Shown piece after piece: positions 7,972-15,501 of a stretch of DNA of 31,471 nt. Each line of letters begins with the position of its first letter. Position 1 is the first letter of the stretch. The DNA lies in contig CBFHRX010000021.1 of assembly GCA_965658355.1 (NCBI GenBank), forward strand, positions 1 through 31,471, read 5' to 3'. The notes below the pieces were generated by a model. That model did not search any database. It had not been told where the DNA came from and saw only the letters and a list, made by a program, of their open reading frames with translations. A program made the position numbers and the translations under genes. The DNA is from UBA11891 sp965658355 (GTDB taxonomy: Bacteria > Bacteroidota > Bacteroidia > Flavobacteriales > Flavobacteriaceae).

Positions 7972-9075
7972 TTATGCAAACATATCTTTAACTTTTTCAA
8001 AAAAGGACTTATCTGACTTTTCGGGCTGAGGCCTAAAGTTATCGTCCTCTAACATACTTTCAAAAAACTTTTTTTGCTCTCTATTTAGGGTTTTAGGGGT
8101 CCAAACGTTTATGTGAACTAATAAATCACCAGTCCCATAGCCGTTGATATCTCGAATCCCTTTGTTTTTCAATCGCAAGGTCTTACCCGACTGAATCCCA
8201 GATTCAAGTTTTATACGAACTTTTCCCTCTACTAGGCTTATTTCTTTAGACACACCCAAAGCAGCTTCTGCTATACTTATATATAAATCGTAATGCAAAT
8301 GATTGCCTTCTCGAATAAACTGATCATCTTGTTTTTCCTGAATCAATACCAGTAAATCCCCAGAAATGCCATTTCCAGTTGCTGCATTTCCTTTTCCGCT
8401 CACTTTAAGCTGCATCCCTTCCTCTACACCTGGGGGTATTTTGATGCTCACCGTTTCTTCTTCCTGTATCATCCCTTGGGCATCGGAGCCTGCAGGTCTA
8501 TTCGATATTGTCTGTCCGCCTCCTTGACAACTCGGACAAGGGCTTGCGGTTTGCATTCGGCCTAAAATGGTATTAGTAATCTTCGCAACCTGCCCAGAAC
8601 CTTTACAAGTAGAACATGTAGAATATTGGATTCCAGGGGCTTGCACCCTACGTTTTACTTTGATTTTTTTCTCAACTCCTTTGATGATTTCTTCTAGGCT
8701 AAGCGTCACACGAATACGAAGGTCGCTGCCTTTTGCGCGGCGCTGCCCTTGCCCAAAACCACCAAAGCCACCACCAAAAGCACTGCCAAAGATATCTCCA
8801 AACTGACTGAAAATATCGTCCATATTCATGCTTCCACCGCCAAAACCGCCGTTTTCAAATGCAGCATGTCCGTATTGATCGTACTGCGCTTTTTTCTGAG
8901 GGTCGCTTAGTATCTCGTAGGCTTCGGCAGCTTTCTTAAACTTCCCCTCTGCCTCTTGATCTCCAGGATTTTTATCAGGGTGGTATTTAATAGCTTGTTT
9001 GCGGTAAGCCTTTTTAATCTCAGAGGCAGACGCTCCTTTGCTTATTCCCAATAAATCGTAATAATCTTCTTTCAT
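7972..9075 (-). CDS. dnaJ: Chaperone DnaJ (Hsp40), single-zinc variant
   Basis: Co-chaperone that delivers unfolded proteins to DnaK and stimulates its ATPase in the cytosol. The J domain (1-70) contains HPD at 32-34, followed by a Gly/Phe-rich linker (75-112). The substrate-binding region follows, then a C-terminal block ending FFEKVKDMFA. Classical DnaJ has four CxxCxGxG repeats binding two zincs; here only two remain (C154-C157 and C180-C183), enough for one zinc centre. To my knowledge this shortened finger is shared by other flavobacterial DnaJ proteins. Length is 367 aa. It follows grpE by 6 bp in one operon and ends at a strong terminator. Confidence 0.96.
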   Translation of the reverse strand: MKEDYYDLLGISKGASASEIKKAYRKQAIKYHPDKNPGDQEAEGKFKKAAEAYEILSDPQKKAQYDQYGHAAFENGGFGGGSMNMDDIFSQFGDIFGSAFGGGFGGFGQGQRRAKGSDLRIRVTLSLEEIIKGVEKKIKVKRRVQAPGIQYSTCSTCKGSGQVAKITNTILGRMQTASPCPSCQGGGQTISNRPAGSDAQGMIQEEETVSIKIPPGVEEGMQLKVSGKGNAATGNGISGDLLVLIQEKQDDQFIREGNHLHYDLYISIAEAALGVSKEISLVEGKVRIKLESGIQSGKTLRLKNKGIRDINGYGTGDLLVHINVWTPKTLNREQKKFFESMLEDDNFRPQPEKSDKSFFEKVKDMFA

Positions 9076-9081
9076 ATATTG

Positions 9082-9612
9082 TTATTTACCCACTACTACT
9101 TTGGGAAAGCGGATGATTTTGTCTCCTAATTGATAGCCTTTTTCAACCACATCAATAATGGCCCCTTCTAGATCGGGTGAAGGAGCTGGAATTTGTGTGA
9201 TGGCTTCATGCACTTCAGCATCAAATGGACTCCCTATTTCTACATCCATTTGAGCCAGTCCCTGTCCTTTCAAGATGTCCATAAATTTATTTTGAATCAG
9301 TTGAAAACCCTCTATTTCTGAAGTTGTAGCATCTTTTGATAATTGCCCAAGAGCGCGATCAAAGTCGTCTGCTACAGGCAATAAGGCCTGTAAAACTTCT
9401 TGCCCAGCCGTCTTAAACAATTCAATTCGTTCTTTGGAAGTTCTCTTTTTATAGTTTTCAAACTCCGCAAAAAGACGCAAGTATTTCTCTTTTTCTTGTT
9501 CTAGCGCTTCGGCTATTGCAACGGATTTATCTTCCTTCTTTTTAGCTGCTGCAGGAGCTTTAGGCTTTTTGGCTTTGGTTGCTTTTTTAGTATCCCCCTT
9601 TTTTTCGGCCAT
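9082..9612 (-). CDS. grpE: Nucleotide exchange factor GrpE
   Basis: Releases ADP from DnaK. The 176-residue protein has a Lys/Ala-rich disordered N-terminus (about 1-35, KKATKAKKPKAPAAAKKKE), a long coiled-coil helix including KYLRLFAEFENYKKRTSKER, a signature of the family, and a C-terminal beta-wing domain with GYQLGDKIIRFPKVVVG. The ATG is at 9610-9612. It is the first gene of the grpE-dnaJ operon, with dnaK elsewhere. A promoter and a TGACA/TGTCA dyad lie directly upstream. Confidence 0.96.
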   Translation of the reverse strand: MAEKKGDTKKATKAKKPKAPAAAKKKEDKSVAIAEALEQEKEKYLRLFAEFENYKKRTSKERIELFKTAGQEVLQALLPVADDFDRALGQLSKDATTSEIEGFQLIQNKFMDILKGQGLAQMDVEIGSPFDAEVHEAITQIPAPSPDLEGAIIDVVEKGYQLGDKIIRFPKVVVGK

Positions 9613-9636
9613 GATTTTATTTTTTTAGTTGAAGAG

Positions 9637-9668
9637 CAAAAGTATTGCCAAAGGATAAAATTTGACAA
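9637..9668 (-). promoter_or_regulatory. grpE-dnaJ promoter
   Basis: On the minus strand TACTTTTG (9637-9644) matches the -7 consensus TAnnTTTG exactly, with a -33 TTG (9666-9668) at 21 bp spacing. It lies 24 bp before the grpE ATG. Confidence 0.6.
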
Positions 9669-9675
9669 TCTGTCA
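9663..9675. promoter_or_regulatory. Perfect dyad TGACA-N3-TGTCA over the grpE -33 element
   Basis: A perfect 5-3-5 inverted repeat (TGACA ATC TGTCA) covers the -33 element of the grpE promoter. The position suits a repressor operator, perhaps heat-shock control. The regulator is unknown. Confidence 0.45.
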
Positions 9676-9676
9676 C

Positions 9677-10588
9677 CTAGTTTTTAAGGTATAAATCCTC
9701 CAATGCTTCTTGAAGCTTTGAAAATTGAAATACAAAGCCTGCTTTTTGAACTTTCTCGGAATGGACAAATTGACTGTCCAGCACCAAGGCACTCCTCTCC
9801 CCGAGTAGCAATCGCATTATAAAAGCAGGTATATTCGGGAAAAATACAGGACGTTTTAATACCCTTCCCAATGTTTTGATCATCTCATTTTGAGTCACTG
9901 GATGGGGGGCCACTGCATTGAAAAGGGTTGATTTTTTTTGGCTTGTAGAAAACACTATCAATTGCACTAAATCCTGGATATGAATCCATGATTGTCCTTG
10001 TTGGCCCGAGCCAAAAGCGGCTCCTGCCCCAAGTTTAACTGGAAAAGCTAATTGCTGTAGAACCCCTCCTTTTGACGATAATACCAAACCAATTCTTAGT
10101 CTAACAACCGCTGCTGAATAGTCCTCAAGGGCGGACACGGCCTTTTCCCATTCGTTCACTACCGCTCCTAAAAAGTTGGATGCTGAAGAGGAGGATGTCT
10201 CCTTGTATTCTTCAGTAAAAGAAGATGGGTATACGCCGATAGCCGAGGCGGCTACTACTGCTTTCAGTGACTGTTGATTTTCTTTTAAAGAATCCGCTAA
10301 CAGGGCTGTGCTTTGAATTCTACTGTTCCGAATTAGTTCTCGATTTCTTACAGTCCATGGCATCGAAATAGAGGCCCCTGCAAGGTGAATCAAAACACTT
10401 ACCCCTTCCCAGCAATTTGAATCTATTTCATTTTTATCCGGATTCCATAAAAAACCTTTGCATCCTTCAATGCTGTTGAGTTTAGAAGGACTTGTCGTCA
10501 AGTAGTGAATTGTATGCTCTGATTTTTGTAGCTCTTTAATAAGTGCTGTACCCACTAGGCCAGTGGCTCCGGTGATAAGAATCTTCAT
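9677..10588 (-). CDS. TIGR01777-type NAD(P)-dependent epimerase (SDR family)
   Basis: A 303-residue extended SDR protein. The nucleotide-binding glycine motif ITGATGLVGTAL is at residues 4-15. LIHLAGASISMPWT and a substrate-region block WEKAVSALEDYSAAVVRLRIGLVLS follow, and the C-terminal domain (about 250-303) is the DUF1731-like segment typical of the TIGR01777 group (YfcH-like). The canonical YxxxK is not obvious: the expected site reads SAIGVYPSS, as usual for this group. The true substrate is unknown. It follows mnmD on the same strand by 68 bp. Confidence 0.9.
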   Translation of the reverse strand: MKILITGATGLVGTALIKELQKSEHTIHYLTTSPSKLNSIEGCKGFLWNPDKNEIDSNCWEGVSVLIHLAGASISMPWTVRNRELIRNSRIQSTALLADSLKENQQSLKAVVAASAIGVYPSSFTEEYKETSSSSASNFLGAVVNEWEKAVSALEDYSAAVVRLRIGLVLSSKGGVLQQLAFPVKLGAGAAFGSGQQGQSWIHIQDLVQLIVFSTSQKKSTLFNAVAPHPVTQNEMIKTLGRVLKRPVFFPNIPAFIMRLLLGERSALVLDSQFVHSEKVQKAGFVFQFSKLQEALEDLYLKN

Positions 10589-10646
10589 GTGTTACTTTCT
10601 TTTGTTAAAGGGCACCTTCCGTAGATGCAATTCGCTTTTTTTTGAG

Positions 10647-10654
10647 CAAAAATA
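10647..10654 (-). promoter_or_regulatory. Possible -7 box for the TIGR01777 epimerase gene
   Basis: On the minus strand TATTTTTG matches TAnnTTTG, giving a leader of roughly 50 nt. I see no matching -33 element, so the gene may instead be read through from mnmD. Confidence 0.35.
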
Positions 10655-10656
10655 AC

Positions 10657-11340
10657 TTATTCTGGCTTTACAGCTCTAAGCATTTCTCTTTTCCCAGGGG
10701 GGCCTGCTAGGCGTTCTACTCGCATCCCCAGTGCTTCTAGACTTCTTCTCACACTTCCCTTCGCACAATAACTAACCCATACACCTCCCTTATTCAAATA
10801 CTCTAAGGAACGTTCAAGCGCTTTAGTTTCCCACATTTCGGATTGCGCATGAGCTCCAAAAGCATCGTAAAAAATGACCTCAAAATTTTCCGTTGGGTTC
10901 CACTTAAAATAATCCTGGTTTTTCTTCAGGCACTGAAATTCAGGCAAAAAGGAAAAGGGCAAATCCCAATGATTGACCAATAGATCCATTCTAGCTTCTT
11001 GAGTGGCTAGTGCTGGAAAATGATCGGCATAGTGTAATTGTTCGTGAAGCGACCTGGGCAAGACCTCATTTTCGACCGTTTCAAAATACATTTTCAACTT
11101 CTTTTCTTGAGCATAAGAAGCCGCTAGCAGCATGTTTAACCCGGTACCAAACCCCATCTCAAAAACACGGCAAAAGAGAGCCTCTGGATTGCTTTTTCTC
11201 CAGTACGCTAAGCCCATGTCAATATAAACGTACTGGGACTCCTGTAGGGCTCCATGTCGAGAATGATAGGTCTCGTTAAGGCCTTCACAGGCCAATGAAA
11301 AGCTTCCGTCAGAAGTTTGAAACAGTTTTTTTTCTATCAT
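10657..11340 (-). CDS. mnmD: tRNA U34 5-methylaminomethyl-2-thiouridine methyltransferase MnmD
   Basis: A 227-residue SAM-dependent methyltransferase matching the MnmD half of MnmC, which methylates nm5s2U34 to mnm5s2U34 in the wobble position of tRNAs. Seen: FEMGFGTGLNMLLAASYA (SAM-binding glycine loop), ENEVLP, IFYDAFGAHAQSEMW (the family's D-A-F signature with catalytic acid) and the C-terminal GMRVERLAGPPGKREMLRA. The oxidoreductase FAD domain of fused MnmC is absent, as is common in Bacteroidota. ATG at 11338-11340. It is divergent from ilvE across 202 bp. Confidence 0.92.
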   Translation of the reverse strand: MIEKKLFQTSDGSFSLACEGLNETYHSRHGALQESQYVYIDMGLAYWRKSNPEALFCRVFEMGFGTGLNMLLAASYAQEKKLKMYFETVENEVLPRSLHEQLHYADHFPALATQEARMDLLVNHWDLPFSFLPEFQCLKKNQDYFKWNPTENFEVIFYDAFGAHAQSEMWETKALERSLEYLNKGGVWVSYCAKGSVRRSLEALGMRVERLAGPPGKREMLRAVKPE

Positions 11341-11374
11341 TTTTTACGCTAGCGCTCTACGTGTAGCTAGTATA

Positions 11375-11382
11375 CAAACATA
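11375..11382 (-). promoter_or_regulatory. Possible mnmD -7 promoter box
   Basis: On the minus strand TATGTTTG matches TAnnTTTG, predicting a leader of about 30 nt. That leader can fold: CTAGC/GCTAG arms (11349-11353, 11366-11370) enclose a CTAC-GT-GTAG hairpin. No good -33 element is seen. Confidence 0.4.
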
Positions 11383-11530
11383 GGATTAAATGAAAAAACC
11401 TTTTTGAGGATTTAGTGACAAAATTATACCCCAGATTTAGGTTTGACAATAAGAGGTTTCTGCTTTTGTAATTTTATCATTTCAACCCATAAATAACTAA
11501 GTTCTGGTTTCCAATTTTTAGAAAAAAAGC

Positions 11531-11538
11531 TACTTTTG
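11531..11538 (+). promoter_or_regulatory. ilvE -7 promoter box, almost abutting the start codon
   Basis: TACTTTTG is an exact TAnnTTTG match ending only 4 bp before the ilvE ATG at 11543. Transcription would start at or within a base or two of that ATG, implying a leaderless or nearly leaderless mRNA. Confidence 0.5.
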
Positions 11539-11542
11539 GTAT

Positions 11543-12610
11543 ATGGAATTGACAAATCCCCTTTTAATCACAAAAACGAAGGCATCACGCCTGGATTCTG
11601 TAAACTTTGATCAACTTACTTTTGGTGAAATTTTCACGGATCACATGTTTGTCTGTGATTATAAAGAAGGGCAATGGCAAACACCTGAAATAAAACCCTA
11701 CCAAGCCATACAAATGGCACCTGCGGCTAGTGTATTACACTACGGACAAGCGGTTTTTGAGGGCATGAAAGCGTATAAGGATGATGCCGATCAACTGTGG
11801 CTATTCCGCCCTGAACTCAACCTTGAAAGGATTAACAAATCTTCGGTTCGCCTCAATATTCCTGAATTTCCCAAAGAGCTTTTTTTTGAAGGTTTAGAAG
11901 CACTGTTAGAGTTAGACTCTGAATGGGTAAAACCAGGAGTTGGCAATTCGCTCTATGTAAGGCCTTTTGTATTTGCAAATCAAGCCTGTGTTCAAGCATC
12001 CCCATCAAAAGAATACAAATTCATGATTATTTGTTCTCCTGTAAAGTCTTATTATAACGCTGGAGAGCTGAATGTATTAATCGAAAAAAAATACAGCCGT
12101 GCCGCGGCTGGAGGGGTTGGATATGCCAAAGCTGCTGGAAACTACGCCGCTCAGTTTTACCCCACAGCAAAAGCGATGGAAAAAGGCTACCAACAAATTA
12201 TTTGGACAGACTCTTCCTCTCACTCCTATCTAGAAGAAGCGGGAACGATGAATATTTTTTTCCGGATCAACGATCGCTTGATAACCGCACCCATTAGTGA
12301 TACCATTCTTAATGGTATTACACGGAAGAGCGTTATCGAATGGGCCAAAAATGAAGGGATCGAAGTAGAAGAACGACCGGTATCTATTGACGAAGTAGTA
12401 AGGGCTTCAAAAGAGGGAAGTCTACAAGAAATTTTTGGAAGCGGAACCGCTGTTGTAATTAGTCCTATAGATGGATTCGCTTATGAAGGCGAAAATTATA
12501 AGCTCCCCAACTCAGAAAATAAAATATCCACTTCTATAAAAGAAAGCATCATGGCCATCCAACACAATCTTGCTGATGATCCTTTTGGATGGCGTCATAA
12601 AGTGGGTTAA
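11543..12610 (+). CDS. ilvE: Branched-chain amino acid aminotransferase
   Basis: PLP enzyme catalysing the last step of Leu, Ile and Val synthesis and the first step of their breakdown, using glutamate/2-oxoglutarate. The 355-residue fold-type IV aminotransferase shows HYGQAVFEGMKAY, the PLP Schiff-base lysine in GYAKAAGNYA (K196), SYLEEAGTMNIFF and the cofactor-phosphate loop GSGTAVVISPI. The product is the long class, as in other Bacteroidota. ATG at 11543. The 3' end overlaps the convergent MazG-like gene by 4 bp. Its nitrogen donor is glutamate, a product linked to the nitrogen-assimilation genes here, but no shared operator is seen at this promoter. Confidence 0.96.
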   Translation: MELTNPLLITKTKASRLDSVNFDQLTFGEIFTDHMFVCDYKEGQWQTPEIKPYQAIQMAPAASVLHYGQAVFEGMKAYKDDADQLWLFRPELNLERINKSSVRLNIPEFPKELFFEGLEALLELDSEWVKPGVGNSLYVRPFVFANQACVQASPSKEYKFMIICSPVKSYYNAGELNVLIEKKYSRAAAGGVGYAKAAGNYAAQFYPTAKAMEKGYQQIIWTDSSSHSYLEEAGTMNIFFRINDRLITAPISDTILNGITRKSVIEWAKNEGIEVEERPVSIDEVVRASKEGSLQEIFGSGTAVVISPIDGFAYEGENYKLPNSENKISTSIKESIMAIQHNLADDPFGWRHKVG

Positions 12611-12996
12611 TCGGCCAGTATTTTTCCAATATCAGGTTTAAAGTAGTTAGGACCTTTCATTACTTTACCATCTTCTCTGTAAATAGGTTTACCATCGGGC
12701 CCCAATTTGCTCATATTTGATCTTTGAATTTCTTCAAAAACCTCGGCTATCTTATGCTGCATACCATGTGTGATAATAGTTCCACATAATATGTAGAGCA
12801 TATCCCCTAGTGCATCTGCCACTTCAATCATGTCATTATTGCGAACCGCTTCCAGGTATTCTTCATTTTCTTCTTTCATCAATTCATACCGCAATTCTTT
12901 TATGGAATCGGGAACTTCTACTGTTGGCTCTTGGTGAACTAGCAACTGATAGGTTTTATGAAAGGCTTCAACAGCAGCGATAGGTTTTTCAATCAT
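12607..12996 (-). CDS. MazG-like nucleoside triphosphate pyrophosphohydrolase
   Basis: A 129-residue all-alpha NTP pyrophosphatase that would hydrolyse (d)NTPs to NMP and PPi, a house-cleaning role. The metal-binding pattern E-x2-E...E-x2-D is present: ELRYELMKEENEEYLEA followed about 20 residues later by EVADALGDMLYIL. The C-terminal extension carries KLGPDGKPIYREDGKVMKGPNYFKPD, seen in the phosphoribosyl-ATP diphosphatase-like subgroup. The preferred nucleotide is unknown. It converges on ilvE with a 4-bp overlap. Confidence 0.9.
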   Translation of the reverse strand: MIEKPIAAVEAFHKTYQLLVHQEPTVEVPDSIKELRYELMKEENEEYLEAVRNNDMIEVADALGDMLYILCGTIITHGMQHKIAEVFEEIQRSNMSKLGPDGKPIYREDGKVMKGPNYFKPDIGKILAD

Positions 12997-13092
12997 AGTT
13001 GTTGTTTTTACAAAAACAAATTAAAGTTTATTTCAGAGGATTTTACTGTATTAAATATTGGGTTGTTAACAATTTGTGTGAGCCCGCTACAA

Positions 13093-13308
13093 ATGAGTAT
13101 TTTTACCAAAACAAAAAAGATGTTTAGCACCGGACAACTCATTTTTGCGCTTTTATTTGTGATTGTTTTTACTACAATCATTATCCTCTCTTATCGGAAG
13201 GACAAAGTTGAACAGCCCAATTACTTCAAAGGCAGTTCAAAAGTTTTAGTTGCCATTGCGGTAGTAGTCATACTGCTTTTTACCATAAAATTATTGACCG
13301 TCAAGTAA
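13093..13308 (+). CDS. Small two-helix membrane protein
   Basis: A 71-residue protein from ATG 13093, or 62 residues from ATG 13120 (MFSTGQLIFALLF). I prefer these starts because the region before 13093 in this frame is the reverse of the MazG-like gene's start region and reads as noise. Two hydrophobic helices (about 14-31 and 49-67) flank a basic loop SYRKDKVEQPNYFKGSSK. I recognise the layout as a common small flavobacterial membrane protein of unknown function. It ends 1 bp before the crcB ATG, so the two are probably coupled. Confidence 0.75.
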   Translation: MSIFTKTKKMFSTGQLIFALLFVIVFTTIIILSYRKDKVEQPNYFKGSSKVLVAIAVVVILLFTIKLLTVK

Positions 13309-13309
13309 T

Positions 13310-13690
13310 ATGATAGGCAAACAGTTACTCTGGGTATTTATAGGAGGTGGTCTAGGAGCCTGTCTTCGGTACACGCTATCCGTTATAACTCCAGCAAGCG
13401 CTAATGGCTTTCCCTGGGCAACTTTTACTGCCAATATGCTCGGCTGCTTTTTAATTGGAATCTTGAGCGGTTGGCTGATTCAATTTAATTTACTCAAATC
13501 CAATACCGCTCTTTTCCTTGTTACAGGCTTTTGTGGCGGCCTAACTACTTTCTCTACTTTTTCACATGAAAGCCTTCAACTCATAAGAGAGAATCAATTC
13601 TTCCATTTTCTCATTTATAATCTTACAAGTATCAGCTTGGGTATTTTTTTAGTACTAGTTGGTTATTTTTTAGTGAAGATCCTGAACTAA
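13310..13690 (+). CDS. crcB: Fluoride ion channel CrcB/Fluc
   Basis: A 126-residue four-helix inner-membrane protein that acts as a dual-topology dimer to let fluoride out of the cell. Family motifs seen: GGGLGACLRYTLS (N-terminal, with conserved Arg), TFTANMLGCFLIGILSG (pore Asn), and GFCGGLTTFSTFSHE, whose TTFSTF holds the phenylalanine box and the central Na+ site. Length is normal. The ATG at 13310 follows the upstream stop by one base. I see no fluoride riboswitch upstream, which fits expression from the preceding small gene. Confidence 0.94.
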   Translation: MIGKQLLWVFIGGGLGACLRYTLSVITPASANGFPWATFTANMLGCFLIGILSGWLIQFNLLKSNTALFLVTGFCGGLTTFSTFSHESLQLIRENQFFHFLIYNLTSISLGIFLVLVGYFLVKILN

Positions 13691-13743
13691 CCCCCTCTTT
13701 TTTTTAAATAACTGAAAAATTATACTCGTTAATTTTAGTATAT

Positions 13744-13759
13744 CCCTACTTTTTTAGGG
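13744..13759. promoter_or_regulatory. Distal nitrogen-operon dyad (glnK)
   Basis: Perfect inverted repeat CCCTA-CTTTTT-TAGGG, centre 13751.5. It is 53 bp upstream of the proximal dyad and matches the distal dyad at the glnII locus. Likely binding site of an unidentified regulator. Confidence 0.65.
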
Positions 13760-13796
13760 GTTCTTTTTTATATTTTATAATTTTTATGAGTATACC

Positions 13797-13812
13797 CCCT
13801 AATTTTTTAGGG
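13797..13812. promoter_or_regulatory. Proximal nitrogen-operon dyad (glnK)
   Basis: Perfect inverted repeat CCCTA-ATTTTT-TAGGG, extended by one C and one G outside, centre 13804.5. Its right arm ends 17 bp before the TAnnTTTG box, occupying the place of the -33 element. This suits an activator bound near -40. Confidence 0.7.
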
Positions 13813-13829
13813 GTGACTTTTATTTCGTA

Positions 13830-13837
13830 TAGTTTTG
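13830..13837 (+). promoter_or_regulatory. glnK-amtB operon -7 promoter box
   Basis: TAGTTTTG matches TAnnTTTG exactly and is 19 bp before the glnK ATG. No -33 TTG is present at the usual distance; the proximal dyad lies there instead. Confidence 0.65.
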
Positions 13838-13856
13838 ACATCAAATATCATTAATT

Positions 13857-14195
13857 ATGAAAAAAGTCGAAGCTATTATTCGCAAGTCAAAGTTTGACGA
13901 AGTGAAGAATGCACTACACAGTGTAGAAGTTAATTTCTTTAGTTACTGGGATGTAACTGGAGTTGGAAATGAAAAACAAGGACATGTATACCGAGGTATC
14001 AGCTACAGTACGTCTGAAATACAAAGACGTTATCTCTCGATTGTTGTTTCCGACGAATTTGTAGACCGTACCGTACAAGCCATTATTGATTCCGGAGCCA
14101 CGGGAAGCGTAGGAGACGGAAAAATATTTGTACTCCCCGTAGAGGAAGCCTACCGCGTCCGTACAGGTGAAAAAGGAAATACTTCACTCAACTAA
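13857..14195 (+). CDS. glnK: Nitrogen regulatory PII protein (GlnB/GlnK family)
   Basis: A 112-residue PII signal protein that senses ATP/ADP and 2-oxoglutarate and, when encoded next to amtB, usually plugs the ammonium channel. Seen: N-terminal MKKVEAIIRKSK, B-loop GSVGDGKIFVLPVEEAYRVRTGE (83-105) with G86, K89, R100 and R102 for nucleotide binding. The T-loop (about 37-54) is divergent: GNEKQGHVYRGISYSTSEIQRRYL, with Y50 at the place of the uridylylated Y51, two residues fewer between GH and YRG, and a different stretch after the tyrosine. First gene of the glnK-amtB-porin operon, 34 bp before amtB, behind two dyads shared with glnII. Confidence 0.93.
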   Translation: MKKVEAIIRKSKFDEVKNALHSVEVNFFSYWDVTGVGNEKQGHVYRGISYSTSEIQRRYLSIVVSDEFVDRTVQAIIDSGATGSVGDGKIFVLPVEEAYRVRTGEKGNTSLN

Positions 14196-14229
14196 ATCTT
14201 ACACTTTTTAGATACTAAATATCCCTTAT

Positions 14230-15474
14230 ATGGAAACTACTATACTAACAATTAACAACGTATGGATGATGATCTGTACAGCCTTGGTGTTTTTTATGCA
14301 CCTTGGATTCTCTTTTTTAGAAATTGGATTGACACGCCAAAAAAATACTGTCAACATATTATTCAAAAACTTCTTTGTTATCACCATGGGACTCCTTCTT
14401 TATGCCATCGGTGGATTTAACCTTATGTACCCAGGATTTGAAGAAGGCTCTATGGGCATTTTTAAATTTGCTGGATTTGGAATTGCGGCACCAGAGGGTG
14501 GAATGGAATTCGGTTATGCAGACGGTGGCTACACTTGGTGGACTGATTTCTTATTCCAAGGTATGTTTGCTGCTACTGCCGCAACTATCGTTTCGGGAGC
14601 TGTTGCAGAACGTATCAAATTATCTTCTTTTATGCTTTTTGCCATTCTATATGTTGGTTTAGTATATCCGATTGTAGGTTCCTGGAAATGGGGTGGCGGA
14701 TTTCTTGACCAATGGGGATTCTATGATTTTGCAGGCTCTACCTTAGTTCACTCTGTGGGCGGATGGGCTGCATTAATTGTCATTTACTTCCTTGGAGCGC
14801 GTATTGGTAAGTTCGACGAATCCGGAAAACCAAGAGCCTTATTAGGGCACAACATCCCATTAGCATCAGCAGGAGTTCTTATTCTGTGGCTCGGATGGTT
14901 TGGCTTTAATGGCGGTTCTGTATTATCAGCAGACCCTACCCTAACTTCTTTAACACTTGTAACCACTTGTTTGGCTGCAGCCGCCGGTGGTATTTCTTCT
15001 GCAATCTTTTCTAATATACTCTATAAAAATTATGACTTGACCATGTTTATGAATGGCGTATTAGGAGGACTAGTAGGCATCACTGCTGGGGCAGATCAAA
15101 TGAGCCCTATGGATGCTGTTTTAATCGGAATCATTGCCGGGGTTATCATCGTCTTAGGAGTTGCCTTAATTGACCGTCTAAAATTAGACGACCCTGTAGG
15201 AGCCGTTGCCGTTCACTTAATCTGTGGTATCTGGGGTACGCTGGCTGTAGGTATCTTCGGTGAAATGGCAGGTCTTGATCAATTCCTAGTACAATTAGCT
15301 GGAGTTGGTATCGTAGGTGCTTTTTGTGTGATTTGTACCGTTGTCCTAATTCTTATCACAAAAGCAGTAACAGGCGGAAGCATTCGTGTCTCCGTTGATG
15401 AAGAGCTACAAGGCCTTGACCTCAGCGAACATGGAATGGACGCTTATGCAGACTTTCGCTTAAACCAACACTAA
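14230..15474 (+). CDS. amtB: Ammonium transporter Amt
   Basis: A 414-residue inner-membrane ammonium channel with eleven predicted helices. Typical features are present: FFMHLGFSFLEIGLTRQKN near the N-terminus, DFLFQGMFAATAATIVSGAVAER, the twin-histidine pore (H in STLVHSVGGWAALIV and H in AVAVHLICGIWGTLAVG), and LGHNIPLASAGVLILWLGWFGFNGGS. There is no long N-terminal signal sequence as in E. coli AmtB. The C-terminal tail (about 385-414, SIRVSVDEELQGLDLSEHGMDAY) is the conserved cytosolic segment that contacts PII. Its place between glnK and a porin gene indicates scavenging of low ammonium. Confidence 0.96.
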   Translation: METTILTINNVWMMICTALVFFMHLGFSFLEIGLTRQKNTVNILFKNFFVITMGLLLYAIGGFNLMYPGFEEGSMGIFKFAGFGIAAPEGGMEFGYADGGYTWWTDFLFQGMFAATAATIVSGAVAERIKLSSFMLFAILYVGLVYPIVGSWKWGGGFLDQWGFYDFAGSTLVHSVGGWAALIVIYFLGARIGKFDESGKPRALLGHNIPLASAGVLILWLGWFGFNGGSVLSADPTLTSLTLVTTCLAAAAGGISSAIFSNILYKNYDLTMFMNGVLGGLVGITAGADQMSPMDAVLIGIIAGVIIVLGVALIDRLKLDDPVGAVAVHLICGIWGTLAVGIFGEMAGLDQFLVQLAGVGIVGAFCVICTVVLILITKAVTGGSIRVSVDEELQGLDLSEHGMDAYADFRLNQH

Positions 15475-15501
15475 AATAAATAACCAAAAAATACATTCTC
15501 T

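Noticed and set aside
8567..8806. 79-codon plus-strand frame inside dnaJ
   Set aside because: It is a shadow of the Gly-rich dnaJ coding strand, giving Pro/Lys-rich sequence without support.
12958..13092. N-terminal extension of the small membrane protein before crcB
   Set aside because: This stretch is the reverse of the pyrophosphohydrolase start and its upstream region, and reads as Cys/Phe-rich noise; ATG 13093 or 13120 gives a normal membrane-protein N-terminus.
13310..13690. Fluoride riboswitch controlling crcB
   Set aside because: Only one base separates crcB from the preceding gene, and no riboswitch-like fold is recognisable before that gene.
13691..13715. Extra dyad at CCCCCTC-T8 after crcB
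   Set aside because: There is no GGG partner at the right distance; it is a C-run next to a T-run, possibly a weak end of the crcB transcript.
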